Assembly (NCBI RefSeq): GCF_042688385.1
Contig: NZ_JBHUPY010000003.1
Location: 20,918 to 84,917 of the forward strand
DNA length: 64,000 nucleotides
Direction: 5' to 3'
Source of the DNA: Herpetosiphon sp042688385
GTDB lineage: Bacteria; Chloroflexota; Chloroflexia; Chloroflexales; Herpetosiphonaceae
In this document: positions 32,256 through 41,162 of the stretch, one piece after another
Position numbering within the stretch: the first letter of the stretch is position 1
Layout: the number at the start of each line of letters is the position of its first letter
The notes under the pieces: generated by a model
Told to the model about the DNA's origin: nothing
Seen by the model: only the letters and a program-made list of their open reading frames with translations
Databases searched by the model: none
Position numbers and translations under genes: made by a program

Positions 32256-32527
32256 TGTAATGGTTCATTGCGTTAACCACCGCATGATCCCCTCACCCCA
32301 ACCCCTCGCCCATCCGATGGGCGAGGGGCTTTAACCGCATGGTGTTGGCGCACTGCGTGTTAAAAAAGGGTCTGCTCCCCTCGCCCGCGTGCAGTGGGAG
32401 AGGGGCTGGGGCAGTAAAGCCACGGTGATACGACTCGACAGCGGAGGCTCCCCTCGCCCGCGTGCAGTGGGAGAGGGGCTGGGGGTGAGGGAATGAACCA
32501 TGGTTGCCAACCTAATGAACCATTACA
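32256..32527. mobile_element. palindromic MITE-like element, copy 3 (inverted, with internal duplication)
   Basis: It begins TGTAATGGTTCATTGCGTTAACC and ends GGTTGCCAACCTAATGAACCATTACA. A 37-base unit (GCTCCCCTCGCCCGCGTGCA...) is present twice, at 32374-32410 and 32447-32483, 73 bases apart, making this copy 272 bp instead of about 195. AACAGC flanks both sides directly (32250-32255 and 32528-32533). Confidence 0.75.
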
Positions 32528-32578
32528 AACAGCCTCTAGCCATCAGCCAACAGCCAAACCTCCTCAATACCAAGGCAG

Positions 32579-33436
32579 CTACTCATGCTCAGGTTTTGTA
32601 CCAGTGGCATCAACATAGGCATGAATACGGGGGTAGGTATAGCTATCGGATTCGCTAATGTAAATGGTGCGCAACCCATAGACTAAATTATCGGTTTGAA
32701 TTTGGCTCAACATATCGTGGGCTTTGATGGTTGGGTCGATGCTCTGCCAAATGCGCTCAAAATCGGGCAGTTGCATCAAACTGGTAATTTTCTCTTGATA
32801 CCACGATTCAAATTGGCAGGTGCGATTGGCCTGTTGAAAACTATAGACATAGCTACGGGCGACTCGCTCCCATTGCAAACCACCTTTATTTAAAAGTTTG
32901 CGGGCTGAATAATGCTCATGATCAAACATGAAGTGCAAGATATTGCGATGTTGTTCGGGAATGTTCTCAAAGCGTAGCCCTAAAAATTGCTGAAAAACAT
33001 GCACCATCGGTTGATTAATCGCCAACAAATCCCAAACCTGATTAACCAAAAACGCCGGATACACCAAAATATCGAGTAAACTTTGATATTGGGCAATTTG
33101 GGCATCGAGGGCTACCCCGCTGAGAATATCGGGATCTTCTGCATAGCCCGCGCTGCGCAACAGATGGTTGCGCTCATGGGTTGGACATTCCAACAAACTG
33201 GCAATTCCACGCACAACATGCTCGGCGACCTGATTCTTGGCGCGTTGCTCGAGCAGTCGTTTATACGTTGGATATTCGGCCCAAATTGCTTGTTGGCTAA
33301 AAGGATTAGGCTGCTTTTTTTGTTTATTGTGCCAAAGCTGATCTTCAAAGGCGCGCTTGCGTTGAATCCGAATAGTTTCGGCAGCGGCAATAAAGGCGGC
33401 GTTGATTTGTCCAGCCCGATCGTTAATTTTCGTCAT
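32579..33436 (-). CDS. MmyB-like XRE-family transcriptional regulator
   Basis: A 285-residue protein. The N-terminal 110 residues should hold an XRE helix-turn-helix, but the motif is diverged (IWAEYPTYKRLLEQRAKNQV, then VVRGIASLLECPTHERNHLL, the latter being the usual helix 4-5 of this family). Residues about 125-270 are the MmyB-type ligand domain, with LVYPAFLVNQVWDLLAINQP, close to the family's A-x-V-x-N-x-x-W-D-x-L-A-x-N. Such proteins bind fatty acid-like ligands. No good ribosome site is visible. Upstream lies a palindrome (33501-33514) that may be its operator. It is oriented away from the beta-helix gene. Function of its regulon unknown. Confidence 0.75.
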   Translation of the reverse strand: MTKINDRAGQINAAFIAAAETIRIQRKRAFEDQLWHNKQKKQPNPFSQQAIWAEYPTYKRLLEQRAKNQVAEHVVRGIASLLECPTHERNHLLRSAGYAEDPDILSGVALDAQIAQYQSLLDILVYPAFLVNQVWDLLAINQPMVHVFQQFLGLRFENIPEQHRNILHFMFDHEHYSARKLLNKGGLQWERVARSYVYSFQQANRTCQFESWYQEKITSLMQLPDFERIWQSIDPTIKAHDMLSQIQTDNLVYGLRTIYISESDSYTYPRIHAYVDATGTKPEHE

Positions 33437-33500
33437 TGCTTCTTTGCCTTTTTCAAGGATAAACCCCCTTTTTTGATGCTATCAAGCCTTTGAAACAATG

Positions 33501-33514
33501 TCAAGCTAGCTTGA
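33501..33514. promoter_or_regulatory. 14-bp perfect palindrome, candidate operator
   Basis: TCAAGCTAGCTTGA is a perfect palindrome 65 bases ahead of the MmyB-like gene. An overlapping wider inverted repeat is formed by ATCAAGC (33481-33487) and GCTTGAT (33509-33515). An autoregulatory site is the simplest reading. Confidence 0.5.
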
Positions 33515-33628
33515 TTTAGCGTAACAAAACCCTAGACAAATATCTAGCCAAATAGTTGCGAAGCCGCTATGCTAGGTCGTAGAAGGTCGCCATATGCATC
33601 AGTTTGTGGGAGAGTTGAGCAGATACGG

Positions 33629-33660
33629 CAGGATTGACATATTGGGGTATGTCAATCCTG
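33629..33660. terminator. orphan perfect hairpin (terminator of an unseen RNA, or operator)
   Basis: CAGGATTGACATA (33629-33641) and TATGTCAATCCTG (33648-33660) pair perfectly around TTGGGG and are followed by TTGCTATTT on the plus strand. No gene ends here, since both neighbours begin in this gap. It may end a small RNA or bind a regulator. Confidence 0.5.
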
Positions 33661-33807
33661 TTGCTATTTAAACTCGCTTAATTGCGCCAAGCAGCGTAAG
33701 ATTGTTGCTAGCGACTGCTCATTTGTTACAACTCCTAAATTTAACGTTAAACCCGAATTTCAGCCCTTGAATGCTTGGGTGCTAGGCAACGTATGCATGA
33801 GGTGGCT

Positions 33808-35628
33808 ATGAACGACCATTTTCAGCGTCAGTTTGTTGGATTTCGGCGGATGCGAAGCGCATGCTCATTGCTGCTGCTTATGAGTTTGCTTTGGCTCAAT
33901 TCGCTTGGCAATGGCTTGGTGAAGCAAGGATTTGCCCAACATAATCCCAATTCGCCGCAGTGCCTTGGCCCAGAAATGACCGTCACCAGCGCCGCCGATG
34001 CTGGCCCAGGCTCGTTGCGCCAAGCACTTGCTGATGTATGCGACGCTGGCTTGATTAACTTTGATAGTGCTAAAAGCATTCATTTGGCCAGCACTCTGAG
34101 TTTGAATCAACAGGTAACGATTGCTGGTGCTGAACATAATGTTGTAATTAGTGGTGATAGCGACCAAAATGGGATTGCTGATGTGCAACCATTTTTGCTT
34201 ACCAGCACTGCTAGCGTGACCATGAGCAACCTGATGATTGTTCATGGCACGGCAACCAGCGGTGGCGCGATTCAAAATCAAGGCCAGCTTTGGCTTGAAT
34301 CCGTTCGCTTGGTTGATAATCATTCAACTGCTACGGTTAATGGCCAAGGTGGTGGTGGCCTCTACAACACTGGTTGGGCAAGCTTACGCAATTGTGTTAT
34401 CGAGCAGAATACGGCGGCTCGTGGCGCTGGAATTATGGTTGCCAATGGCGGCAAGCTCCAAATCGAGGATTGTATTATTCGCACGAACATTGCCTCGACT
34501 GCTGGCGGTGGCTTGCTGAATGCCCTAGGTGGCACGATTGCAATTGTTGATACCGCAATTTTGAGCAACACCGCCTCGATTGGTGGCGGCTTACGCAACA
34601 CTGGCGCAACTACCACGATGCAGAATGTGCTGCTGCAAGCCAATCAGGCAACCAATGCTGGCGGGGCAATTAATAGCAACGGGGTATTAACAATTACCCA
34701 AAGCTTGTTGCAGGGCAATATTGTCGATGGAGTGCAAGGGCTTGGTGCTGGTGGCGCAATTCAGCTAGAGGCTGCTAGTAGCCGCACCACATTAATCAAT
34801 GTGACGCTGAGCGCCAATCAAGCTAATGGTGGCAGCGATGCTGGCGGCGGAGCAATTATGCACTACGATGGCACGCTCAACATCATCAACAGCACAATTG
34901 CCGATAACCAGACAATTGGTTTGAATGGCGCAGGAATTCGCCAAGTTGCTGGGACGGTCACACTCGTCAATTCATTGATCAGCAATAATCGTAAAAATGG
35001 CTTGGCCAACGATTTGGCGGGCAACTTCGTTTCTGGCGATTACAATTTGCTTGGCGATGTGAGCGCTGCGAGTTTAAGCGGCTCGACGACCAACACATTA
35101 ACCAACACAGCGCCATTGCTCGCTCCATTGGCCAATTACGGTGGTTCAACTGCCAGCTATGCGTTATTGCCTGGGAGTCCTGCAATCGATGCTGCTGGTG
35201 CTACGAACTGCCCAAGCAACGATCAACGTGGGATTGCGCGCACTACAAACTGCGATATTGGCGCGTTTGAATCACAAGGATTTCGCCTAACTTTGGTGAG
35301 CGGCGACCAACAAACGACCCTCACCAACACGCCATTTGCTGCGCCGCTGGTTTTTTCGATTACGGCGAATGCTGCTGAAGAGCCAGTTGGCCCTGGTGGT
35401 TTGATTCACTTAACTGCGCCAACCACTGGGGCTAGCATTTCCCCAGCTACGGTAACTATCCCAACTACTAGCAATGGCATGCACAGCGTTATGCTCGCTG
35501 CCAACGCTGTGGCGGGCAGCTATCAAGTTTTGGTTAGTGCGCGTGGCGTAATCAGCCCATTAATTGCTAATCTGAGCCAGCGCCAGCAAAACTATGCTGT
35601 TTTGTTACCGTTTGTGGTTCGTCAATAA
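33808..35628 (+). CDS. secreted right-handed beta-helix surface protein
   Basis: A 606-residue protein. An N-terminal signal (SACSLLLLMSLLWLNSLGNG...VKQGFAQ) is followed by the TVTSAADAGPGSLRQALADV motif that opens CSLREA/Chlamydia-Pmp-like beta-helix proteins. Residues about 85-470 hold repeated coils such as GGGLYNTG, GAGIMVANGG, GGGLLNALGG and GGGLRNTG, the rungs of a right-handed parallel beta-helix. After SPAIDAAGATNCPSNDQRGI comes a C-terminal Ig-like domain (about 490-590). The ATG at 33808 is preferred over the TTG at 33775 because GAGG precedes it. No sorting motif is seen. Likely a cell-surface or secreted carbohydrate-binding or adhesive protein; enzymatic activity cannot be judged. 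Confidence 0.85.
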   Translation: MNDHFQRQFVGFRRMRSACSLLLLMSLLWLNSLGNGLVKQGFAQHNPNSPQCLGPEMTVTSAADAGPGSLRQALADVCDAGLINFDSAKSIHLASTLSLNQQVTIAGAEHNVVISGDSDQNGIADVQPFLLTSTASVTMSNLMIVHGTATSGGAIQNQGQLWLESVRLVDNHSTATVNGQGGGGLYNTGWASLRNCVIEQNTAARGAGIMVANGGKLQIEDCIIRTNIASTAGGGLLNALGGTIAIVDTAILSNTASIGGGLRNTGATTTMQNVLLQANQATNAGGAINSNGVLTITQSLLQGNIVDGVQGLGAGGAIQLEAASSRTTLINVTLSANQANGGSDAGGGAIMHYDGTLNIINSTIADNQTIGLNGAGIRQVAGTVTLVNSLISNNRKNGLANDLAGNFVSGDYNLLGDVSAASLSGSTTNTLTNTAPLLAPLANYGGSTASYALLPGSPAIDAAGATNCPSNDQRGIARTTNCDIGAFESQGFRLTLVSGDQQTTLTNTPFAAPLVFSITANAAEEPVGPGGLIHLTAPTTGASISPATVTIPTTSNGMHSVMLAANAVAGSYQVLVSARGVISPLIANLSQRQQNYAVLLPFVVRQ

Positions 35629-35655
35629 GCCTCTGCTGATTACTCTCAGTCAACG

Positions 35656-35689
35656 CCCCTCGCCTGCATAGCGTGAGCGAGGGGTTTTT
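35656..35689 (+). terminator. rho-independent terminator of the beta-helix gene
   Basis: CCCCTCGC (35656-35663) and GCGAGGGG (35677-35684) form the stem, followed by five T residues. The stem sequence equals the core arm of the MITE-like element, so it may be a domesticated fragment of one. Confidence 0.9.
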
Positions 35690-35816
35690 CCTGTGCTGAA
35701 TTTTATGTTTGGTGAGCTATTTCTGCTGCTGACATCAGTTGGTAATCTGCATAGATAGCATTTTGCTGCGCTGCACGCTAGGCTGATAGCAGTTTTTGTA
35801 TGCAGGAGTTTGGTCT

Positions 35817-37535
35817 ATGGCTCGCCGTTCGCTTATCCCTCATCGCCGATTGCAGCGCGCATTGCGGTTTGATCGCGGCTTGCCTAAGCCGTTGATCGTG
35901 CTGTTATTGCTCGATTTATGTTTATTGTTGCCAGTGCCATTTTTATTGCCAGCGGTTTTTGGCGAGCGGCCCGTGGCGCAAACCGCGCTCCAAACCCACG
36001 CTGACGCGCCACTTGCAACGCCGATCGCTCATGGCGCGGGCATTGGCAGCGCTGGCGAACACCGCCAACTGCCGTTATTAATTGATGCGGTGCGTTTGCA
36101 AGATGCGCGTTATGGCGATGCGCAAACGGTGGCAACTCTCATCGCCAACTATCTGCCAGCCTTGGCCGACCAAAGCTTTGCGATTGGCAATGGCATGCAA
36201 CAAGATGCTGCCAATATTATCACTGGGCAAGCCCTGCGCTGGAATATCAATCCCTTGGTCTTGGTCAGCTTATTGACCATCAATCACGGTTTAACCAACT
36301 CCTTAGCCTTTGATAAGGCCTTTGGTGGCCCTGAAGCTGGCTTTCAGCACCAAGTGCTGTGGGTCACGCTTAGCTTGCGCGAGGGTTTGAGCCAACCATT
36401 AACTAACACCTTTCCGCTTAATGATGGAAGTTGGTGGTCGACCGAGCATTCCTTGGATTTGGCCAACGCCAGCTTATTGCGGGTTTTGGCCAAATCCCAC
36501 AATCGTGATCAGCTTGAAAACTTGCTTGGGGCTGGCAACGCGGCTTGGGTAGCCAAAGTCACGCCAATTATGGGCGATCCACGTCAGCCAATCTACAATA
36601 CGGTTGCTGATCAACCATTTATGTTTACCCCGTTTAATGCTGCCAATCATCCAATTGCCCAATTCGACCATCAATATCCCTTGATCAAGGCCGATGGGAC
36701 GATGCTGAGCAATGGTTTAAGCTTCGAATTGGGCTATGATGGTCATAATGGCTGGGATTATGATTTGCCTGCTGATAGCCCAATTTTGGCTGTGGCAGCG
36801 GGCAAAGTGCTGTTTGCTGGCTGGGTTGATAGCGGTTGCGCAACGCCCGCCGGAGTGGTTGTGATTCAACATAACAATGGCTATCGCAGTTCGTATTGGC
36901 ATTTGGCGCGGGTTGATGTGCAGGCTGGCAGCCAAATTGCCCAATCGGCCTTGATTGGGCTGGTGGGCCAAACGGGCTGTAGCGTTAATTACCATCTGCA
37001 TTTGAGCATTCAGCGCTTGGGCCGCGATGTTGATCCTGCTGGTTGGTGCAGCAATTTGCCTGATCCTTGGGCGGTGCATCCTGCTGGGGCAAGCAGTAGG
37101 TGGCTTTGGCTGGATCAAGTTGATAGTTGCAATCAACCGGCGCTGAGTAGTTTGGCCGACGATAGCGATCCGGCGACTACCACCCGCTATGGCAGCCATT
37201 GGCAGGCTGATGCAGTTGGCAATTTCAATGGCTCGCATTGGACCAACAGTGGTGGCCAAAGCCTCTGGCGGCCATGGATTGCCCAAGCAGGCCGCTATCG
37301 TGTGCTTGTGTTTATTCCGAATGTGGCGACCAATGCAGGCACGGCGCATTATCGGGTGGCGCATAGCGATGGCATGAGCGAAATCGTGATTGATCAAGCG
37401 AAGCATGCTGGGAGTTGGCTGAGTTTGGGTGACTTTTGGTTTGAGCCTGGGCAAATTGGTCGCATTGGCCTGAGTGCGGTTCCTGGCACAGTCACTTGGG
37501 CCGATGCGGTGGCCATCCAGCCGCTTCAGCCCTAG
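35817..37535 (+). CDS. M23 (LytM) peptidase with golvesin-like C-terminal domain
   Basis: A 572-residue protein with an N-terminal signal anchor (IVLLLLDLCLLLPVPFLLPAVF, about 27-48). The M23 domain (about 305-430) shows GYDGHNGWDYDLPADSPILA (zinc ligands H and D) and NYHLHLSIQ (the H-x-H motif), with GYRSSYWHLARV between. All zinc ligands are present. Residues about 450-570 (HWTNSGGQSLWRP...YRVLVFIP) resemble the golvesin C-terminal domain of Myxococcus-type carbohydrate-binding proteins. The ATG at 35817 has AGGAG 9 bases upstream. It should cleave peptidoglycan cross-bridges outside the membrane. It follows the beta-helix gene after a terminator, so it has its own promoter. Confidence 0.9.
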   Translation: MARRSLIPHRRLQRALRFDRGLPKPLIVLLLLDLCLLLPVPFLLPAVFGERPVAQTALQTHADAPLATPIAHGAGIGSAGEHRQLPLLIDAVRLQDARYGDAQTVATLIANYLPALADQSFAIGNGMQQDAANIITGQALRWNINPLVLVSLLTINHGLTNSLAFDKAFGGPEAGFQHQVLWVTLSLREGLSQPLTNTFPLNDGSWWSTEHSLDLANASLLRVLAKSHNRDQLENLLGAGNAAWVAKVTPIMGDPRQPIYNTVADQPFMFTPFNAANHPIAQFDHQYPLIKADGTMLSNGLSFELGYDGHNGWDYDLPADSPILAVAAGKVLFAGWVDSGCATPAGVVVIQHNNGYRSSYWHLARVDVQAGSQIAQSALIGLVGQTGCSVNYHLHLSIQRLGRDVDPAGWCSNLPDPWAVHPAGASSRWLWLDQVDSCNQPALSSLADDSDPATTTRYGSHWQADAVGNFNGSHWTNSGGQSLWRPWIAQAGRYRVLVFIPNVATNAGTAHYRVAHSDGMSEIVIDQAKHAGSWLSLGDFWFEPGQIGRIGLSAVPGTVTWADAVAIQPLQP

Positions 37536-37610
37536 CGCACAATCGAATTGTGATGCTTGGAGTACGGCGCAGCAGATTGCTAAGCTAGGCCATTGCAACA
37601 GAACTTACAA

Positions 37611-38708
37611 TTAAGCAACAGCCTTGGCTAAATCGGCTAAAAATGCTTCGGCAGCAGAATCGCTGATCAAGCGCGTATCATAACTTAGGGTTGCAATTGC
37701 TTGTTGGCTAATTTGCAAAGCCTCGCCAAGCAACACTTTGCGCACACCGCCAATGTGCAAGGTTGCCGATTGACCGTAGCGAATCGGCGCTGCGCTCCAC
37801 AGATTGACATCACTTTGAATAAAGCTAAATACGCAAGGATGTTGGTTTGCGTTGATGCTTAATGCTCGTTGCAAGCCGCGCAAATTGAGATCGGCTGCAA
37901 AGGGAATGCTGGCGCTGCCTGCTGGATGCTCGGCATAAATATGCAAGCTGGCGCGTTCCAGCCGATCGCCATCGACCCAAAGGCTGCGCAACAACGGGTG
38001 GCGCTGCAATACATGGATTGTTGCCAAGAGGAGTTGGGCGGTTAGCTCGCTATGGGCAAAGCGATCAACGCTAATTGGGTGTGAGCAATAGGCTTGCGGA
38101 ATGGTTGCGGCAGCGATTTGGCGCAATTGAAGCTGCTGTTGTTGCTCGTTGGTCCAGGCTTGCAGGCTGCTTGATTGTTGGGTTGGTTGCTGAGCTGGCT
38201 GCTGGACGGGTTGGCTTTTTGGGGCAGGCACAATAATCACCTGCTCTGATTGGGCAAACGCATTGCCCATTTGTTCGGCGACACAAAAGCCATCGGCTGG
38301 GGCTGCGAGTTGCTCAGTAGGATTGAGTGTGGGTGCGGCGTGATCAGGCAAGTGGGCTAAAATATCACGTTTGCCAACCCGACCATCAGCCAACGTGCCG
38401 CTGATCGTGCTTAAATCGAGCTTATGTTGTTCAGCAATCTTGCGCGCCAATGGGGTGACAGCAAGTTGGCGTTTTGACACCGTTTCAACAAATTGTAATA
38501 ATGGAGTGGTTGCATCGAGGCTGGCTCCCTCATTTACCAATAATGCTGCAATCGTTCCAGCGTGCTGTGCTGGAATTGCCCATTCAGCGTGAGCATCAAC
38601 AACCAAAGCCACAATCTGGCCTGCTGCAACCACAGCACCTGGTTGAATCAACCAACGAGCTAAGCGAGCACTTGATTGAAACGGTGGTAAGGCCACTGAC
38701 GATGCCAT
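37611..38708 (-). CDS. inactive E2-like protein (lipoyl-like + E3-binding + degenerate acyltransferase domain)
   Basis: A 365-residue protein with the layout of 2-oxoacid dehydrogenase E2 subunits: a lipoyl-like domain (about 1-75), a peripheral subunit-binding domain (VTPLARKIAEQHKLDLSTI, about 100-135, with GKRDILAHL) and a C-terminal acyltransferase-like domain. The lipoyl-lysine motif DKA reads VDAHAEW, so the attachment Lys is missing. The catalytic D-H-R-x-x-D-G reads SYDTRLISDS, so the catalytic His is also missing. AAAGGAG precedes the ATG at 38708. No E1 or E3 genes are adjacent. It is probably a structural or regulatory paralogue rather than an enzyme. Confidence 0.8.
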   Translation of the reverse strand: MASSVALPPFQSSARLARWLIQPGAVVAAGQIVALVVDAHAEWAIPAQHAGTIAALLVNEGASLDATTPLLQFVETVSKRQLAVTPLARKIAEQHKLDLSTISGTLADGRVGKRDILAHLPDHAAPTLNPTEQLAAPADGFCVAEQMGNAFAQSEQVIIVPAPKSQPVQQPAQQPTQQSSSLQAWTNEQQQQLQLRQIAAATIPQAYCSHPISVDRFAHSELTAQLLLATIHVLQRHPLLRSLWVDGDRLERASLHIYAEHPAGSASIPFAADLNLRGLQRALSINANQHPCVFSFIQSDVNLWSAAPIRYGQSATLHIGGVRKVLLGEALQISQQAIATLSYDTRLISDSAAEAFLADLAKAVA

Positions 38709-38891
38709 GAACACTCCTTTGTGATCTACATAATGACAGTTGAGGCAGCCCATTGGCAGGAGCAATCACCAGAGATTCCAATGACTGCGCGCTGAGACGC
38801 AAGCTATTGTACCATGGGGATGAATGCATCAAAACGTTAACGATCTTAACCGTAACGAATTGCGCATTCAGACGGTATACATTGAAAGGGG

Positions 38892-39449
38892 ATGCTCGTT
38901 TTGCTCGAGTCTCTCAGCGATCAAGAAATTATCGAACGCGCCAAAGCCTACGATCATGCAGTGCTGCAACACCTTTACGAGGTCTACTCGCCAGCGTTGT
39001 TTCGTTATATTTATTATCGCATCGGCGACCGTGAAACTGCTGAAGATATTCGCGCCGATGTATTTATCAAGATGCTCGAAGGCCTTGGTTCATTCAATTA
39101 TCAAGGTTGGAGCATCGCCTCATGGTTATATCGCATCGCCCATGATCGGGTCGTTGACCATTTACGCCGTCAAGGGCGACGCAAACAGGAAACCTTGGTT
39201 GATACGGTGGTTGATCCTACCGACGGGCCTGATCAACAGTCGTTAGCATCGTTGGATCATGCTGAACTCTATGCGGCGTTACAGCAACTCACCGATGAGC
39301 AAGCTGAAGTGATCATACTGCGATTTTTGCAAGATCGGAGTATTCGTGATGTTGCGCAAATCACTGGTCGTAGCGAAGGTGCTATCAAAGCATTACAGCA
39401 TCGGGCACTTAACGCGCTAGGTCGATTACTTCGACCAGTGGGGGACTAA
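38892..39449 (+). CDS. ECF-type RNA polymerase sigma factor
   Basis: A 185-residue sigma-70 family protein. Region 2 runs from YDHAVLQHLYEVYSPALFRY through ETAEDIRADVFIKMLEGLGS to SWLYRIAHDRVVDHLRRQGR. Region 4 (about 120-180) has LTDEQAEVIILRFLQDRSIR, VAQITGRSEGAIKALQHRAL. No region 3 is present. The ATG at 38892 directly abuts GAAAGGGG, so translation may instead begin at the in-frame TTG at 38901. It overlaps the downstream membrane protein by one base (TAATG), the usual sigma/anti-sigma layout. It probably directs stress or envelope genes; the target promoters are unknown. Confidence 0.92.
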   Translation: MLVLLESLSDQEIIERAKAYDHAVLQHLYEVYSPALFRYIYYRIGDRETAEDIRADVFIKMLEGLGSFNYQGWSIASWLYRIAHDRVVDHLRRQGRRKQETLVDTVVDPTDGPDQQSLASLDHAELYAALQQLTDEQAEVIILRFLQDRSIRDVAQITGRSEGAIKALQHRALNALGRLLRPVGD

Positions 39450-40744
39450 TGAATGATAATTTGAGCGAGCTGGTGATTGATGCTTGGCAGAATGGGGTTA
39501 GCCTCGAAACGCTCTGCAAGCAATATCCGCACCATGCCGACGCTATTCGCCAATTAATTAATCCATTAATCACACTTCAACAGGTCAAGGCACCAACTCT
39601 GCCTCCACGGGCGAGTCAAGCGCAGGCCGATTTTCTGCGTTTAGCCCAACACTATCGGGCCCAGGCCGCCGCAAAGCCGAAGCAACGCCGTTCGCTACTG
39701 ACCCAACGTTGGTTGTGGGCAACTGCAACGATCGTCGTCTTGCTGTGCTTGAGTGGCAATCTGGTTTTATCGGCTTCAGCTCGTGCGCTGCCAGGCGATA
39801 ATCTATATAGTGTTAAACGCTGGAGCGAATCGCTGAGCCTTGCTTTTACGCCCAGCGATCAGCAGTTGGCTGTGCGGATTGAGTTGGTCAATGAACGTCA
39901 GCGCGAAATCGCCAGCTTGGTGGCGTTAAATAAACCGGTGCCAAATGGCTTGCTTGACGAAGTGGTGAATGAAACCCAATCGATCGCGTTAGCACTTGCG
40001 CCAACCAATACCAACGATCCCCGCCGCGATCAGTTGCGCCAAGCCAATCAACAACTGCAAACAACGATTGCGATTATCCCAAGCGAAAATCTTGGCGATG
40101 ACATTAAGCACCATGATTTAATTGAGACGCTTGATCAAAGTAGTCAGCGTGTGGTTGCGAGTGCTTCGGCCACCCCAACCCAAATGGTCAAGCTTCTGCT
40201 TGAACCAACGATTAGTGATCAATCAGTCACCGTATTTGAACCAACGGATGGGCCAAATATTGCAAACCCACGTGTGCCGCCCAAGCCCCAAACTCCGACA
40301 CTTGAGCCAACCGAGGTTGTTTTGCCGACCTCGACGAGCACCGCATTGCCAACCGTGAAGCCAACCAAGGTTCCAGCACCAGTAGTCAAGCCGATTGCAA
40401 CGGCTACCTTCGTGCCAACGCTGTTACCAACTAGCACTCAGTTGCCAACCGACGTGCCAACAGCGACCGAGTTGCCGCCAGCAACAGCCTTGCCAACGAG
40501 TGCTCCAACCAATCTGCCAACAGCGACCGAAAATCCCATTATTGGGCTGCCTACTGCAACACCAGTTGTTGTGCGTAACCCAACCGTGGTAGTGCCAACC
40601 AAAGTGCCTGAAGATATTAAACCAACCGAAGTGCCAACGCCACAACCGACGGCGGCAGTGCCAACCAAGGAGCCGCCGGCCCCAGTGCCAACCAAAGTAC
40701 CTGAGGATAGCAAAGGCCAACCGCAACCAATTAGCCATAACTAG
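39449..40744 (+). CDS. DUF5667-type membrane protein, putative anti-sigma partner
   Basis: A 431-residue protein. A short cytosolic domain (about 1-85, with LVIDAWQNGVSLETLCKQYP, an anti-sigma-like helix set) is followed by one membrane helix (WLWATATIVVLLCLSGNLVL) and a DUF5667 domain (ALPGDNLYSVKRWSESLSLA, about 110-210). The last 160 residues are a low-complexity tail of LPT/VPT repeats rich in Pro and Thr (LPTSTSTALPTVKPTKVP...). It is translationally coupled to the ECF sigma gene. Inferred role: holds the sigma factor at the membrane and releases it on an external signal. The Pro/Thr tail probably spans or sits in the cell wall and may be glycosylated. Confidence 0.82.
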   Translation: MNDNLSELVIDAWQNGVSLETLCKQYPHHADAIRQLINPLITLQQVKAPTLPPRASQAQADFLRLAQHYRAQAAAKPKQRRSLLTQRWLWATATIVVLLCLSGNLVLSASARALPGDNLYSVKRWSESLSLAFTPSDQQLAVRIELVNERQREIASLVALNKPVPNGLLDEVVNETQSIALALAPTNTNDPRRDQLRQANQQLQTTIAIIPSENLGDDIKHHDLIETLDQSSQRVVASASATPTQMVKLLLEPTISDQSVTVFEPTDGPNIANPRVPPKPQTPTLEPTEVVLPTSTSTALPTVKPTKVPAPVVKPIATATFVPTLLPTSTQLPTDVPTATELPPATALPTSAPTNLPTATENPIIGLPTATPVVVRNPTVVVPTKVPEDIKPTEVPTPQPTAAVPTKEPPAPVPTKVPEDSKGQPQPISHN

Positions 40745-40794
40745 CTTGTCAGGGGCGAGCGAGCAGCGGTCAGTTATCAGCAATGAGTGCTTTT

Positions 40795-41100
40795 GATAGC
40801 TGGCCGCTGTTGCCATGCAGGAGAACATAGAGCAAAGAGCATAGAACATAGAGCACGAAGGGACACGAAGGTATTTTAACCACGAAGGGCACGAAGAGCA
40901 CGAAGGTTAAGTTTTTAAAGCCTCACACCTCTGCACCTCTGTGTTTAAAATAAAATTCTTTTCGCCACGAATTCCACGAATGATCACTATTCATCCCTCA
41001 TACTTTGGTTCTCTGCGCCGCTGCGTTAAACGCTGATTCCTGATCTCCTATTCAGCCTTCTGACTTCAGCCTTCTGACTTCTGACTTTACGTGACGCACT
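40795..41100. repeat. word-like repeat block with no gene
   Basis: AGAACATAGAGCAAAGAGC, ACCACGAAGGGCACGAAGAG, CACACCTCTGCACCTCTG, TCTCTGCGCCGCTGCG and TTCTGACTTCAGCCTTCTGA words fill the gap. A TATAAT box at 41116-41121 follows and probably serves the next gene. Confidence 0.75.
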
Positions 41101-41162
41101 GCATTCTAAGTCGGCTATAATAGCGCCAATAGATTGCTTGTTGTAGCACAAGGAGATGATCG

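Larger units (their letters stand above)
33437..33807. other. divergent intergenic region with two palindromes
   Basis: No gene is visible between the MmyB-like regulator and the beta-helix protein. The region holds a perfect 14-bp palindrome and a perfect 13-bp hairpin (listed separately), so it is probably regulatory or encodes a short RNA. Confidence 0.6.

Noticed and set aside
36717..37598. 293-residue minus-strand ORF
   Set aside because: It is a shadow of the M23 peptidase gene, with Arg/Ala/Pro-rich low-sense composition and no ribosome site.
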